Assembly: GCF_964019385.1 (NCBI RefSeq)
Contig: NC_088654.1
Location: forward strand, 25,008,941 to 25,072,940
Reading direction: 5' to 3'
Origin: Sycon ciliatum
Taxonomy: Eukaryota > Porifera > Calcarea > Leucosolenida > Sycettidae
Length of the DNA: 64,000 bases
The notes under the pieces are model-generated. The model ran no database searches. It saw nothing but the letters and a program-made list of their open reading frames with translations, and was not told where the DNA came from. This document shows, piece by piece, positions 1 through 8,407 of this stretch. The translations under genes were made by a program, and so were the position numbers. Within the stretch, counting starts at the first letter, position 1, and every line of letters starts with the position of its first letter.

Positions 1-1101
1 AGATCGCAGCGACAGTACGAAAAATGCCCCAAATGCGTCCAATTGCGTCCCGCTCCAGATATTTCATTTTACTCGATCGTGGAGTTCCAATTTTTCGCTG
101 TGTACTCTTGACAATATCAACAGTGAAACCCGTGCAAATTCAAGTAAACCAGCATGACGAAAAGTCTCAAAATTCTCAATACTAAAGTCGCACTGCGCGC
201 TTTTGAAATTGCCGCGATCGCGGCTCAACTTACGAGTGATTTATCTCAGGAACCGTTGCTCGCAGCGCTTCGGCGATTGTTTCTTCCGACAGGTGAGAGT
301 TTTCTCTTCGCCCTGGATATTTCGATCGATGGATTTGAGCGACATTGGACTGAGTTACGATCTTTTGAAGTTTTGCATTTGAATGCGTCGTTTACGACGC
401 ATTCAAGTATGGGGCGGCTCTTAAAGGGTTAAGACACCAGGTGTTGGGGTCACATTTGCCGGGACCAGCGTTGGCAACATCAAGGTGCTGGTTCGTTGAC
501 AACGAGGGGAGTACGCCTTTCTCAATTCCCACCTCCACATCCTCCACAATACTCTGGTTGGCTTTGCCAGATGACGGAACGAAGCCCGGTCTATGCCTAA
601 GGAGATCCAGCGCCTCAGCTGAGACACGATTGCCTAAGTCAAGGACACATTGTGAGCGACCCTGTGCCTTGAGATTGTTGTGATTATCTGGCACATGGTG
701 ACTGGAGGGGTGTGCGAACGTTGTGCACCATAGACTCTGTACTTTACGAAAGAGCAGCCGTCGTGTGTCAAGTCGCTCGCGTGGCAAAAAGTTTGATGCA
801 CAAGTCGTGCAGCCAAATATAGTCCTGCTTGGAGTGTGGGCATATCTCGGCTCTATGCGACGTGAACTGTCCATAGCGGTGTGCCTTCCACTAAAACTTC
901 TCTTGGATGGCATCTTTCAAAAGGCTCCGAATATAGGCATCACTCCTTAACCATCAATACTAATGATGATACGATATCAGCTTGGCTGCAGGAAGAATGT
1001 TAAAACAGATAAGGCGAGTTGCCTGCAAACAAATTGTAGTACCAGGCTGGTCACTAGTCACGGTGGTCTTTAGTTACAGGTTTTACTGTATGTGTACTGA
1101 A
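1..1101. other. left host flank, no convincing gene
   Basis: This is host sequence left of the Polinton. The open frames here are short, lack motifs and overlap on both strands, so I call no gene. The motif aaaggg followed by ttaa at 423-432 looks like the right end of a TTAA-flanked piggyBac-like element whose left end lies outside the window. That is inferred only from its likeness to the other TTAA-flanked elements further right. Confidence 0.5.
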
Positions 1102-1107
1102 GCTGTG
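1102..1107. repeat. target-site duplication, left copy
   Basis: The six bases gctgtg sit directly before the left terminal repeat and recur directly after the right one at 18927-18932. Polintons/Mavericks typically make 6-bp duplications, so this fixes both element boundaries. Confidence 0.95.
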
Positions 1108-1355
1108 AGTAGGAAGCGACGAGCGGGTTCTGGGCCAGGGGGCGCCCGGGTCCCAAAAAATGGGGTATTATTGAAAAATGGGGTACTAATAGTACCCCAT
1201 TTTTGCGGTGAAAATTATTTTTGGCCCGGTTTTTTTGCGGATAAAAATATGTGCCAGGGGGTGCCCCTACCTCAAAAAAAAAGGGGTATTATTGAAAATA
1301 TGTATTGGGGTGTTATGCTCTACCCTAAACAATAAGGTAATATGGTGTCATGATT
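1108..1355 (+). repeat. left terminal inverted repeat
   Basis: This matches the reverse complement of 18680-18926 over its full length. The differences are one substitution near 1263 and nine versus eight A's in the homopolymer near 1274-1282. The repeat is itself made of two diverged ~119-bp units: ccaggggg recurs at 1135 and 1254, and ggggtattattgaaaa recurs at 1163 and 1284. A hairpin with 14-bp arms (1174-1187 and 1191-1204, 3-nt loop) lies inside. In protein-primed replication the terminus is the replication origin. Confidence 0.95.
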
Positions 1356-1362
1356 ATGTAAG

Positions 1363-1369
1363 TATAAAA
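1363..1369 (+). promoter_or_regulatory. TATA box of the zinc-ribbon gene
   Basis: TATAAAA lies 8 bp inside the left terminal repeat boundary. Initiation would be expected around 1393, downstream of the in-frame ATGs at 1383 and 1386. This favours the next in-frame ATG at 1425 as the true start. Confidence 0.6.
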
Positions 1370-1424
1370 GGTGTGTTCTTGAATGATGATCCAGTCAGTT
1401 TCAAGTTGTTGTGGTGCAGTGAAA

Positions 1425-2195
1425 ATGGATTCTGAATTTGAGATCCTGTATGCTTATGTTCGTTCAAAGAAGCAATGTGCGCTGGAGGAAAAGAAGAAGA
1501 AGAAGAAGAAGGAGATAGAGGAAAGTGAAGAAGTGTGTTATCATCGTGAAGAACAAGTTGAGCATGCTGGTCATAGAGTTTGTTCTCAGTGTGGATTGGT
1601 AATGGCTGACATTTACATGCCCGAGGTAAAGTGGAGAGAGCGTTGTACTAGCATAAAGACCTACACGGATTCCGATCGCATTCAAGGTGTGAATCGTCAT
1701 CTTGTACATTTTCTCAACAAGATCGACTTCACTTTACCGCATGCCCAGTTTCACCCTGTTCAAGAGGCACTGCAAGCAATGAAGAAGTCCAGCAGCTATA
1801 AAAGCATGAACTATGCAATAGCATTATCGTGTATACTTCATGAGGATCATGATGCAGTGCGCACACTGCGTTCTTCTTTACCGCGCAGTAATGTATCATG
1901 GTTGAGAAGCAGCCGCATTACACAACCTCTTCCATCATGTTTTCCACTGATGTTTCTTCTACATCTCATGGAACACATCAAGGGTCCTCTGTCCGCTAGA
2001 CAGCTGAACACTCTGAAAGTTAATTTGTCCTTGATGTCACCTGCAGACCTGTCCATGATGCATCTTCTAATAGATGCCTATTGTTGGCATGACTACAGTC
2101 TGGAATATTTAGTAGATCACGTGACCTCTCTCCCACCTGATCTTGCCAACATACTCTATCAATTTACCAAGACTGCAGTACGTCATCAATGTTAG
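1425..2195 (+). CDS. zinc-ribbon protein, TFIIB-like N-terminus
   Basis: The frame encodes 256 residues from the ATG at 1425, which has a good context (gaaaATGg) and lies downstream of the TATA box. An upstream in-frame ATG at 1383 would add 14 residues. A lysine run encoded by an aag microsatellite (about residues 22-29) is followed by a ribbon with potential metal ligands C38, H40, C53 and C56 (VCSQCGLV), which resembles the TFIIB/Brf N-terminal zinc ribbon. The remaining ~190 residues look helical, and I do not recognise cyclin folds with certainty. A role in element transcription would fit a first gene next to the terminus, but that is inference. A viral late-transcription-factor-type ribbon is an alternative. 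No AATAAA was seen downstream. Confidence 0.65.
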   Translation: MDSEFEILYAYVRSKKQCALEEKKKKKKKEIEESEEVCYHREEQVEHAGHRVCSQCGLVMADIYMPEVKWRERCTSIKTYTDSDRIQGVNRHLVHFLNKIDFTLPHAQFHPVQEALQAMKKSSSYKSMNYAIALSCILHEDHDAVRTLRSSLPRSNVSWLRSSRITQPLPSCFPLMFLLHLMEHIKGPLSARQLNTLKVNLSLMSPADLSMMHLLIDAYCWHDYSLEYLVDHVTSLPPDLANILYQFTKTAVRHQC

Positions 2196-2304
2196 CAATG
2201 CGTTGGAGATTTACACTCTCGGGAACCTGTTCTGAGACATGGTCGAGACACGTTCAGTCATGACCGAGACATGTTCCGACAGGTCAAGTGCAAGTCGTGC
2301 TGTG

Positions 2305-2439
2305 ATTGGTTAAATCTTATCATCTGCTCACCGTGTCCTCTGATTGGTTGATTCTTGAACAATTTCACCGTGTTCTCCAAGGTCGTCACCTCCCATAGGA
2401 TGTTATTTCAAACTCGGCGGCGGTCAAAAGGGTATATAT
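2305..2439 (+). promoter_or_regulatory. promoter of the second gene: two CCAAT boxes, shared 27-nt box, TATA
   Basis: Two inverted CCAAT boxes (attgg at 2305-2309 and 2343-2347) precede a 27-nt box at 2365-2391. That box is repeated exactly at 17828-17854. A TATATAT box follows at 2433-2439. The gap between box and TATA is 41 bp here and also 41 bp at the other site. Initiation near 2460 puts the ATG at 2553 first among usable in-frame starts. Confidence 0.7.
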
Positions 2440-2552
2440 GTGCAAGCACAGTCCTCCATTCACTCACAACTGCCTTTGTTGTTTCGTTGCTCAAGCCTTC
2501 TCTCTCTCTCTCTCTCCCTCTGGATCTCACTGGATCTCTCGTGACTGATATC

Positions 2553-3407
2553 ATGATGGCCACTGATGCTGTTGTTGCTGGTGAAGATGTTGTGGACTGT
2601 TTGGGTATTGACCCGTTCGCTATCAAGACGATAAAGAAACCCGGTCTCTACAAGCGACGTGCTAGCCGTAATCCGAATCTGGAGCCTCTGCCTAAGATCA
2701 AGATGCCATCTCCTCGTCCTACCATACTACCAGGTGTCGCCACCATTATTACGGATGGGGCAGCAGAGTGTGTTCAAGCAATGTACAGCAAGACCGCCCA
2801 CGACTATCATGTTGCTCCTGGCACCGATTTCTACTATACGCGCGGTGATTTACCGGGCATGCTTGTCAATGGCACGGTATGTGAAGGACGCTTTGGTCAA
2901 CTTAAGCTGTACGTCCAGGCTTCACAAGACGATCTCATTCAATTCTTCCTGAAGACCTCAACACCTTTGAGACGTGCCGTGAGATCTCCACATATCAACA
3001 GGATACGGAGTAACATCTTCCCTGCAATGTACCAAGGGAAGAGTGTGACTGCTTTGTATCTCAAGCCAACCAAGGGTGTGCCCAACTTCCCGATGAACGA
3101 AGAGTGTCAGCTCTATCTGCATCCTTCCACTATATCTTTCAACAGGGAGAAGTGCGAATTCAAGGCATGGCTTTCGGCAATCCCCCTGATGTTTGTAGAC
3201 TCACGGCTTTGTGAAAGGGATCACGACACCGTGCAAGACCTTCCCGAGGCTGAATTGACTCGACTGGTGATTGCATTCCTCAAGAAGTGGAGCACTGCTG
3301 ACAACGTGACTGCTGACATTGCGTTTGACACAACGGTGGCGGCGGCAGCGTCTCTCCCTGACACCCTACCGGACAATTCACTGGACTTGAATCTGCTAAA
3401 TGCTTAG
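2553..3407 (+). CDS. Polinton protein of unknown function (284 aa)
   Basis: The open frame extends up to 2355, but the TATA box at 2433 and a CT-rich leader argue that translation starts at 2553 (atcATGATGgcc). The N-terminus is acidic, followed by a basic Pro-rich stretch (about residues 30-60) and then a mixed alpha/beta body without a motif I recognise. The tail is Asp/Leu-rich. There is no signal peptide or membrane helix. It sits between the zinc-ribbon gene and the fibre gene, and shares a promoter box with the gene next to the right terminus, so the two may be co-expressed. DNA binding or virion assembly are both possible. I assign no function. Confidence 0.75.
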   Translation: MMATDAVVAGEDVVDCLGIDPFAIKTIKKPGLYKRRASRNPNLEPLPKIKMPSPRPTILPGVATIITDGAAECVQAMYSKTAHDYHVAPGTDFYYTRGDLPGMLVNGTVCEGRFGQLKLYVQASQDDLIQFFLKTSTPLRRAVRSPHINRIRSNIFPAMYQGKSVTALYLKPTKGVPNFPMNEECQLYLHPSTISFNREKCEFKAWLSAIPLMFVDSRLCERDHDTVQDLPEAELTRLVIAFLKKWSTADNVTADIAFDTTVAAAASLPDTLPDNSLDLNLLNA

Positions 3408-3448
3408 TCTATCTTACCACATTGATTGATCAGAAAGACTTTATATCC

Positions 3449-3490
3449 TAACCCTTTTTTTTTTTTTTTTTTTTTTTTTTTCATGCTCTC

Positions 3491-3531
<41 letters not shown>

Positions 3532-3625
3532 CTAACATATCATCGCTTCATTAGATTACCACTAGCACACATGAGTATCATAATGATTTATTTGAGAAAG
3601 AAAATATTTCCTATCATAATTAGAA

Positions 3626-3657
<32 letters not shown>
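3449..3657. repeat. microsatellites: (T)n, (CT)n and (TG)n
   Basis: A T run at about 3452-3481, a CT tract at about 3489-3529 and a GT tract at about 3629-3657 fill the spacer before the fibre gene. They probably lie in its promoter or leader. The GT tract also opens the reading frame upstream of the likely start. Confidence 0.9.
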
Positions 3658-3660
<3 letters not shown>

Positions 3661-3661
3661 G

Positions 3662-5431
3662 ATGGCGTACTGGGCTACGCATTTCCATAGGAGTGATGGG
3701 GAGGAGACTTCCCTCAAGCACATGCAAAGCATGCGGAATGATATTACCGAAATACAATCAGTTGTGGGGAACGATGACACCGAAAACACCTTGGTTCATG
3801 ATGTGGAGAAACTGAAAGAGGTGAAAGCCGATGAGAGCAAAGTGGAAGATGTGGAAAACAGATCTACGCGCTACACAGATCAAGCCATAGCAGCTGATGA
3901 GCTGCACGTGAAAACAGATGGATCCGTGTCCATGGATGCTAACCTCAACATGAACGAGCATTCCATCTGTAATTTGGCGTACGATGATAGTTCTTTGACA
4001 TGTGCTGTCCCTGCCGGTTGGGTCAAGAATGAAATCCAACAAGCATCATCGAGATTGCAAACTGGTATGGACACTGTGCGCAAGATGAAAGGACCTCGTG
4101 GTGATCGGGGATTGGGATGGCTTAGCGGAGGTGGCATGCCACTGAACTCTGTAGGGAGAAATGGTGACTTCTATCTCGATGCAACCACGCTCATCGTGTA
4201 CAAGAAATTCAGCTCGAAATGGAAGGCGTTTGGTCGGCTTCATGGATCAAGAGGTGAAGCTGGTCCACGTGGAGAACGTGGATTGACCGGTCCTGAAGGT
4301 GAGACTGGACCTAGAGGAGCTGATGGGCAAGGCGGTGAACGCGGTCAAAAAGGTGATCAAGGAATACCTGGTCCAGAAGGTCCCAGAGGTGAAGTTGGAC
4401 CACGTGGAGAACGTGGATTGGTCGGGCCTGAAGGTGAGATTGGACCTAGAGGAGAAGATGGACAAGACGGCCCACAAGGTGAACGTGGTGTGCAAGGTGA
4501 TCAAGGAACCACAGGTCCCATGGGTCCCCAAGGAACCATCGGTCCAACCGGTCCTCCAGGAAACAGAGGTCCCGTGGGTCTCCAAGGAATCATCGGCCCC
4601 ATAGGTCCTCAAGGAACCAGAGGCCCCATGGGTCCGCAATCAAATCAGAACCTATCCGATCCGTTTCATCTACTACCTCTCATTCGGAGAAACGCCTACC
4701 TCTACATATACTCTCATCCTAGCAGATTTGAATCCGTCACCAGGGTGAGCAGAAACAGATACAGAGGGATAAATCTCGTTGACATGAAGGACAAGAGAAT
4801 CAACGTGAACAGCATCGACATGTTCCGAGACGATCACTTCTACCTCAACATTACACAACCCAGCCAAGTTTCCATTAGAGAACGATTCGTCAATCTGTTT
4901 CACGACAACATGTCTTTTGCAATGTTCCAAGTAATTCAAGTGGACGCACCTGACCCTAGAAACATGGCATTGAAGGCATTCGATATCGATACTGTCGGAA
5001 ATTTCAGCTTGGATAGTTTGTACGTGTTGTTCACTGCCACCCACATAAGCGGCAACTACTTCACGCGTCCCGGCCATTCATCATTCAACATACCCGTTTC
5101 GTCTGTAGTCAGCCAATTATCGGCGGCTTTGGATAAACCTGTGTCGAGTATGACGAATCTCTTGGGTACAAAGTGTGTCATAAGTTACGCTCGGAATTCA
5201 GAAGGCCTATTCACTCTATACGTAAACTCCATTTTGATACATTCCAACTTAGACACTGTCCCATTTTCCAGGACCAATGGAATCGAAGATTGCAATTATA
5301 GCATTGGTGGTACTCAATTCTTCAACGGCACTTCATCAAAGTTGTTCTGTCATTTGCACTTTGCAGAGAGTTTATCTTCTCACACAGTCCAGCGCATCCA
5401 CACAGAACTCATGGCACACTACGATATATGA
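3662..5431 (+). CDS. collagen-like fibre protein with C-terminal globular domain
   Basis: The frame gives 589 residues from the ATG at 3662 (aagATGgcg). An ATG at 3632 lies within the GT microsatellite and is unlikely. Residues 1-140 are charged and probably coiled-coil. A short Gly-X-Y run lies at about 140-150, and a long Gly-X-Y tract (GPRGERGLTGPEG type) at about 195-326. The last ~260 residues look like a beta-sandwich of the laminin-G/concanavalin type (LYVLFTATHISGNYF and GLFTLYVNSILIHSN are typical strands). Trimeric collagen stalk plus knob is the layout of virion fibres and phage tail fibres, so I infer a receptor-binding spike. A host-derived structural protein is the alternative. 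AATAAA follows at 5501. Confidence 0.8.
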   Translation: MAYWATHFHRSDGEETSLKHMQSMRNDITEIQSVVGNDDTENTLVHDVEKLKEVKADESKVEDVENRSTRYTDQAIAADELHVKTDGSVSMDANLNMNEHSICNLAYDDSSLTCAVPAGWVKNEIQQASSRLQTGMDTVRKMKGPRGDRGLGWLSGGGMPLNSVGRNGDFYLDATTLIVYKKFSSKWKAFGRLHGSRGEAGPRGERGLTGPEGETGPRGADGQGGERGQKGDQGIPGPEGPRGEVGPRGERGLVGPEGEIGPRGEDGQDGPQGERGVQGDQGTTGPMGPQGTIGPTGPPGNRGPVGLQGIIGPIGPQGTRGPMGPQSNQNLSDPFHLLPLIRRNAYLYIYSHPSRFESVTRVSRNRYRGINLVDMKDKRINVNSIDMFRDDHFYLNITQPSQVSIRERFVNLFHDNMSFAMFQVIQVDAPDPRNMALKAFDIDTVGNFSLDSLYVLFTATHISGNYFTRPGHSSFNIPVSSVVSQLSAALDKPVSSMTNLLGTKCVISYARNSEGLFTLYVNSILIHSNLDTVPFSRTNGIEDCNYSIGGTQFFNGTSSKLFCHLHFAESLSSHTVQRIHTELMAHYDI

Positions 5432-5500
5432 AAGTGCTACTTTGATTGTACATAATATATAGCACACATGCTACACTACATTCTTGAGATGAAAATGAAA

Positions 5501-5506
5501 AATAAA
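5501..5506 (+). terminator. polyadenylation signal after the fibre gene
   Basis: AATAAA lies 70 bp after the fibre stop and 35 bp before the next ATG. The next signal on this strand that I noted is at 9944, after five more genes. Confidence 0.6.
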
Positions 5507-5540
5507 ACCTATCTATAGTGAGTGTCATCACAACACCAGA

Positions 5541-6287
5541 ATGTCTGTGATATTGACAGTGGCGAACAACACGTCGGGCGTGAGCAGGGGATTGCACAAA
5601 CCGAACTTTACTCTAAATGTGAAGGAGCTCGATACGCGTGATAAAGTCCTGCATGTTGAATCGGCTCAGTTTGAAGTACACTTTGAGAACATAGACGAGG
5701 CAACGAACAAACTCTATGTGGTACATGGTGTAGAAGAAGAAGAAGAAGAGGATAGACTTTCCATCAAGACGGGAACATACAGCGATGTAGACGATTTGGT
5801 GTCTATTATCAATGCCACTCTGAAACGAGCAGGACACGGAGACATTGTGTTTTCCTACTCTCGTCACACCAGCCGCATAAGTGTCTCGGTACCCAGGAAT
5901 AAACGGTGCTTGTTGAAGAAGGACTCACCCGCATTGGTGCTGGGTGTGGGCACTATTCTCAAGCCATACACGATCGAGGGATCTCACACGTTCCCGTTCG
6001 CTGTGGATCTGACGAAAGGCAGAAGACTTGTCCTGCTCTACACCGACCTCATTGGACCTGCTGTGGAGTACGAAGACAATACTGATTCGAGGGTGCTGAA
6101 GACTTTTCTTATTCAAACCCTCAACGGTTTGAATAACTACGTGTTCGGGAAAGAAGACAAACGACTGCTGATTCCACACGAAAACGTGACTAGCATTTCG
6201 TTCTGGTTGAAATTCAACACCGGTGAACACATTACTTCCGGATATCCCGTCTACCTTGATCTTCGGATCACCAACACAACTACTTAG
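5541..6287 (+). CDS. probable minor capsid (penton-like) protein
   Basis: The product is 248 residues and rich in beta strands. It begins MSVILTVANN and has a Glu run at about residues 67-72 and a closing strand pattern (SISFWLKFNTG ... VYLDLRI) typical of single jelly-roll proteins. It lies two genes upstream of the major capsid gene, where Polintons often carry the minor capsid (penton) gene, and its length fits. The family call rests on context and strand pattern, not a diagnostic motif. The stop codon is directly followed by the next ATG (TAGATG), leaving no leader for the following gene. Confidence 0.6.
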   Translation: MSVILTVANNTSGVSRGLHKPNFTLNVKELDTRDKVLHVESAQFEVHFENIDEATNKLYVVHGVEEEEEEDRLSIKTGTYSDVDDLVSIINATLKRAGHGDIVFSYSRHTSRISVSVPRNKRCLLKKDSPALVLGVGTILKPYTIEGSHTFPFAVDLTKGRRLVLLYTDLIGPAVEYEDNTDSRVLKTFLIQTLNGLNNYVFGKEDKRLLIPHENVTSISFWLKFNTGEHITSGYPVYLDLRITNTTT

Positions 6288-6893
6288 ATGGATCTTCCAG
6301 ATGTTCGTGTCCGTCACGTGCGTGACATGGTGGAGGATATAGCAAAACGAAAGAAATTGGAGAGCGAAAAGGTGCGTTGCCGGGAGAAGTACGTGATTTA
6401 CAACACTGCAATCTTGTCCTTTCTCATACTCATTCAAACCATTCTCAATATCCTTCAAGGGAGTGGTGTTGTATCTGGAGAACATCGCATTCGAATCATC
6501 GCCATCAGTAGCACGATTATCGGTGTGATCATGGCATGCATTGGTAAACACGTTCTCGACACCAAACGTCAGCTTGTCAAGTGTATTGAACAACTGCAGC
6601 AGATGGAGAGAGCTGAAGACTCGTTCATGTTGGAATTGGGCATTACTCTGGAAGATGGGAAGCTCACTAACGAGGAGCATCAACGATTGATATCGATGAT
6701 GAACGACTTTCGCAAGACACTGGATATTGGATCTTTGAAAAAAATTCACCCCTATTATAATGTGACTCGCAAGAATGGCACAGGAGATATACTCACCACA
6801 AGCTCCGGAGTCCTTCACGGGACTCCTGACCAACACGAAGATCGTTCAGAAGAACATCCTCGACAGGACGGAGAAGAAACTCTCGTTGCTTGA
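6288..6893 (+). CDS. two-helix membrane protein with coiled coil
   Basis: This is a 201-residue protein. A charged N-terminus is followed by two hydrophobic helices at about residues 39-58 (TAILSFLILIQTILNIL) and 68-88 (IRIIAISSTIIGVIMACIG). A charged coiled coil runs from about 92 to 145, and the tail is polar. The plan is like small two-helix membrane proteins of the SLATT type, but I cannot assign a family. It lies between the two capsid genes. Its start abuts the previous stop, and its last 119 bp overlap the start of the major capsid gene in another frame. An internal-membrane or entry-related role is conjecture. Confidence 0.7.
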   Translation: MDLPDVRVRHVRDMVEDIAKRKKLESEKVRCREKYVIYNTAILSFLILIQTILNILQGSGVVSGEHRIRIIAISSTIIGVIMACIGKHVLDTKRQLVKCIEQLQQMERAEDSFMLELGITLEDGKLTNEEHQRLISMMNDFRKTLDIGSLKKIHPYYNVTRKNGTGDILTTSSGVLHGTPDQHEDRSEEHPRQDGEETLVA

Positions 6894-8376
6894 GGGTAGA
6901 CGCGGAGTACGACTCTTTTCCACAGCAGATCGATCACCACCATCCCTGAACAATGAACTAGACATCTCGTCGCCGAATTTCATTGCTCTGGGGGAGAGCT
7001 ATTTCATCGTGAAAATGCGCTATAGTGTCAAAAACAATCTCAATAACCAGCCTGGAGACTACACGCGATGGGTGTGCACCACGTCACCAGCCTTTTCGTG
7101 GTTCAAGAACATTCGAGTGGAGATCAACGGAACAGAGGTCACGCAATCGAGTAAAGTTGCCGACATGCAAATGGTTCAGCATATCCTCAGTCTAATGGAA
7201 AGCAGCAGCGAACGCCTTCAGTACGTGGACTCGGATCTCTACGGTCTACAGAAACTGGATCCGCAAAGAGCATTGAGAGGTGTGGATTTATCGCCCTATC
7301 AACTTGGTGTGAAGCGTAAGCATGGCTATGCCTTCGAAACAAACGCTGCAAACGCTAATGCAGCACAAGCACCGGATTTCGTCGATGATTTCACACTCAG
7401 GCGTGCACCCACCGTCGAGCTTGTCACCAACGAAGGCTTCTCCAACACGGTTCAGGAAAATGCACTTCGTGCAGCTGTTGGACGGTTTCAGTACAAGCTG
7501 AGACCCTTCCTACCGTTTTTCAATCAGGACGATGCTTGGTTACCCCCGGGTACACAGGTGAAGCTTCGCTTTGATCTGCCACAATCCGAGCTTTCCAGAT
7601 ACATCATGCTTAGCGATCAAGGCGGTGGTGCCAACAGTGCTCTGAGCGTCGGTGATATTGAGATCGATCTACTCCAATTGGACTTTGTGTACACTACCTA
7701 TCGCATGGAACCCAATCTCACCGATCGTGTACGCCTTCCCAAACAACTCTATTTCCACACGTGGTGCCCTCGTCTCATACAAAAGAGCATTTCAGATGAT
7801 GCTGGTACACTGGAACTGCTTCACAATGCGGACATTCCACGCAGGATGATCCTGTTCTTCACAGATTTGACTCATGGTACACAGCCAGCATTGGCTGGAG
7901 GTGAAGCATCGCATTCTTCGAACAGACTGGCCATGATTCATGCAAATCTCAGTCAACTTCGTGTCACTGTCAATGACCAGACGCTCTTTGACAACCCGCT
8001 CAAGTTCCAGTGGGATGTGAGTCGTAATACTGAAGGGCAATACTTCTACGATTACAACAAATCCTCCTACCTGCGTGGCTACAATCTGGTTCAAGACTTT
8101 TTCGGCAAGACGTATGGAACGCAAATCCCCATCACCGCTGCAGATTACTGCAATCACTACTTTATGGTGCCTATCAACTTGAATCTGGATCGGACCACAG
8201 ACAATCCAAGATCGAGAGGAAATCTGTCCATCGACTATCAATTTACCGACGTGACAAACGCCCCCGTGAGGAGACCTAGCGAAAATGGTGCCTCGATCAA
8301 AGTCAACCTTCTCTGCATGGACAAGTACTTGTACACCATGAGCAAAGATGAAGGTATCAAAGCCGAAGTTGTATGA
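6775..8376 (+). CDS. major capsid protein (double jelly-roll hexon)
   Basis: The product has 533 residues, within the usual size for Polinton/adintovirus major capsid proteins. Recognisable features include an N-terminal region with SPNFIALGESYFIVKMRY strands, KNIRVEINGTEV, FLPFFNQDDAWLPPGTQVKL and a C-terminal YFMVPINLNLDRTTDNPRS segment, in line with a hexon of two beta-barrels. The ATG at 6775 (agaATGgca) is the only start that retains the N-terminal arm. It lies inside the membrane-protein gene, so the two overlap by 119 bp in different frames. Translation from a shorter transcript or by leaky or reinitiating ribosomes is implied. Confidence 0.88.
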   Translation: MAQEIYSPQAPESFTGLLTNTKIVQKNILDRTEKKLSLLEGRRGVRLFSTADRSPPSLNNELDISSPNFIALGESYFIVKMRYSVKNNLNNQPGDYTRWVCTTSPAFSWFKNIRVEINGTEVTQSSKVADMQMVQHILSLMESSSERLQYVDSDLYGLQKLDPQRALRGVDLSPYQLGVKRKHGYAFETNAANANAAQAPDFVDDFTLRRAPTVELVTNEGFSNTVQENALRAAVGRFQYKLRPFLPFFNQDDAWLPPGTQVKLRFDLPQSELSRYIMLSDQGGGANSALSVGDIEIDLLQLDFVYTTYRMEPNLTDRVRLPKQLYFHTWCPRLIQKSISDDAGTLELLHNADIPRRMILFFTDLTHGTQPALAGGEASHSSNRLAMIHANLSQLRVTVNDQTLFDNPLKFQWDVSRNTEGQYFYDYNKSSYLRGYNLVQDFFGKTYGTQIPITAADYCNHYFMVPINLNLDRTTDNPRSRGNLSIDYQFTDVTNAPVRRPSENGASIKVNLLCMDKYLYTMSKDEGIKAEVV

Positions 8377-8407
8377 ATTAATTCCGACCTAGTAGTAAAA
8401 GGGCATC

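Noticed and set aside
392..913. Minus-strand 173-codon frame in the left flank
   Set aside because: No domain, no splice or promoter context, and competing frames on the other strand. The composition does not suggest coding.
2355..2552. N-terminal extension of the second Polinton gene
   Set aside because: It overlaps the shared promoter box and TATA and reads a CT microsatellite as a Leu/Ser run.
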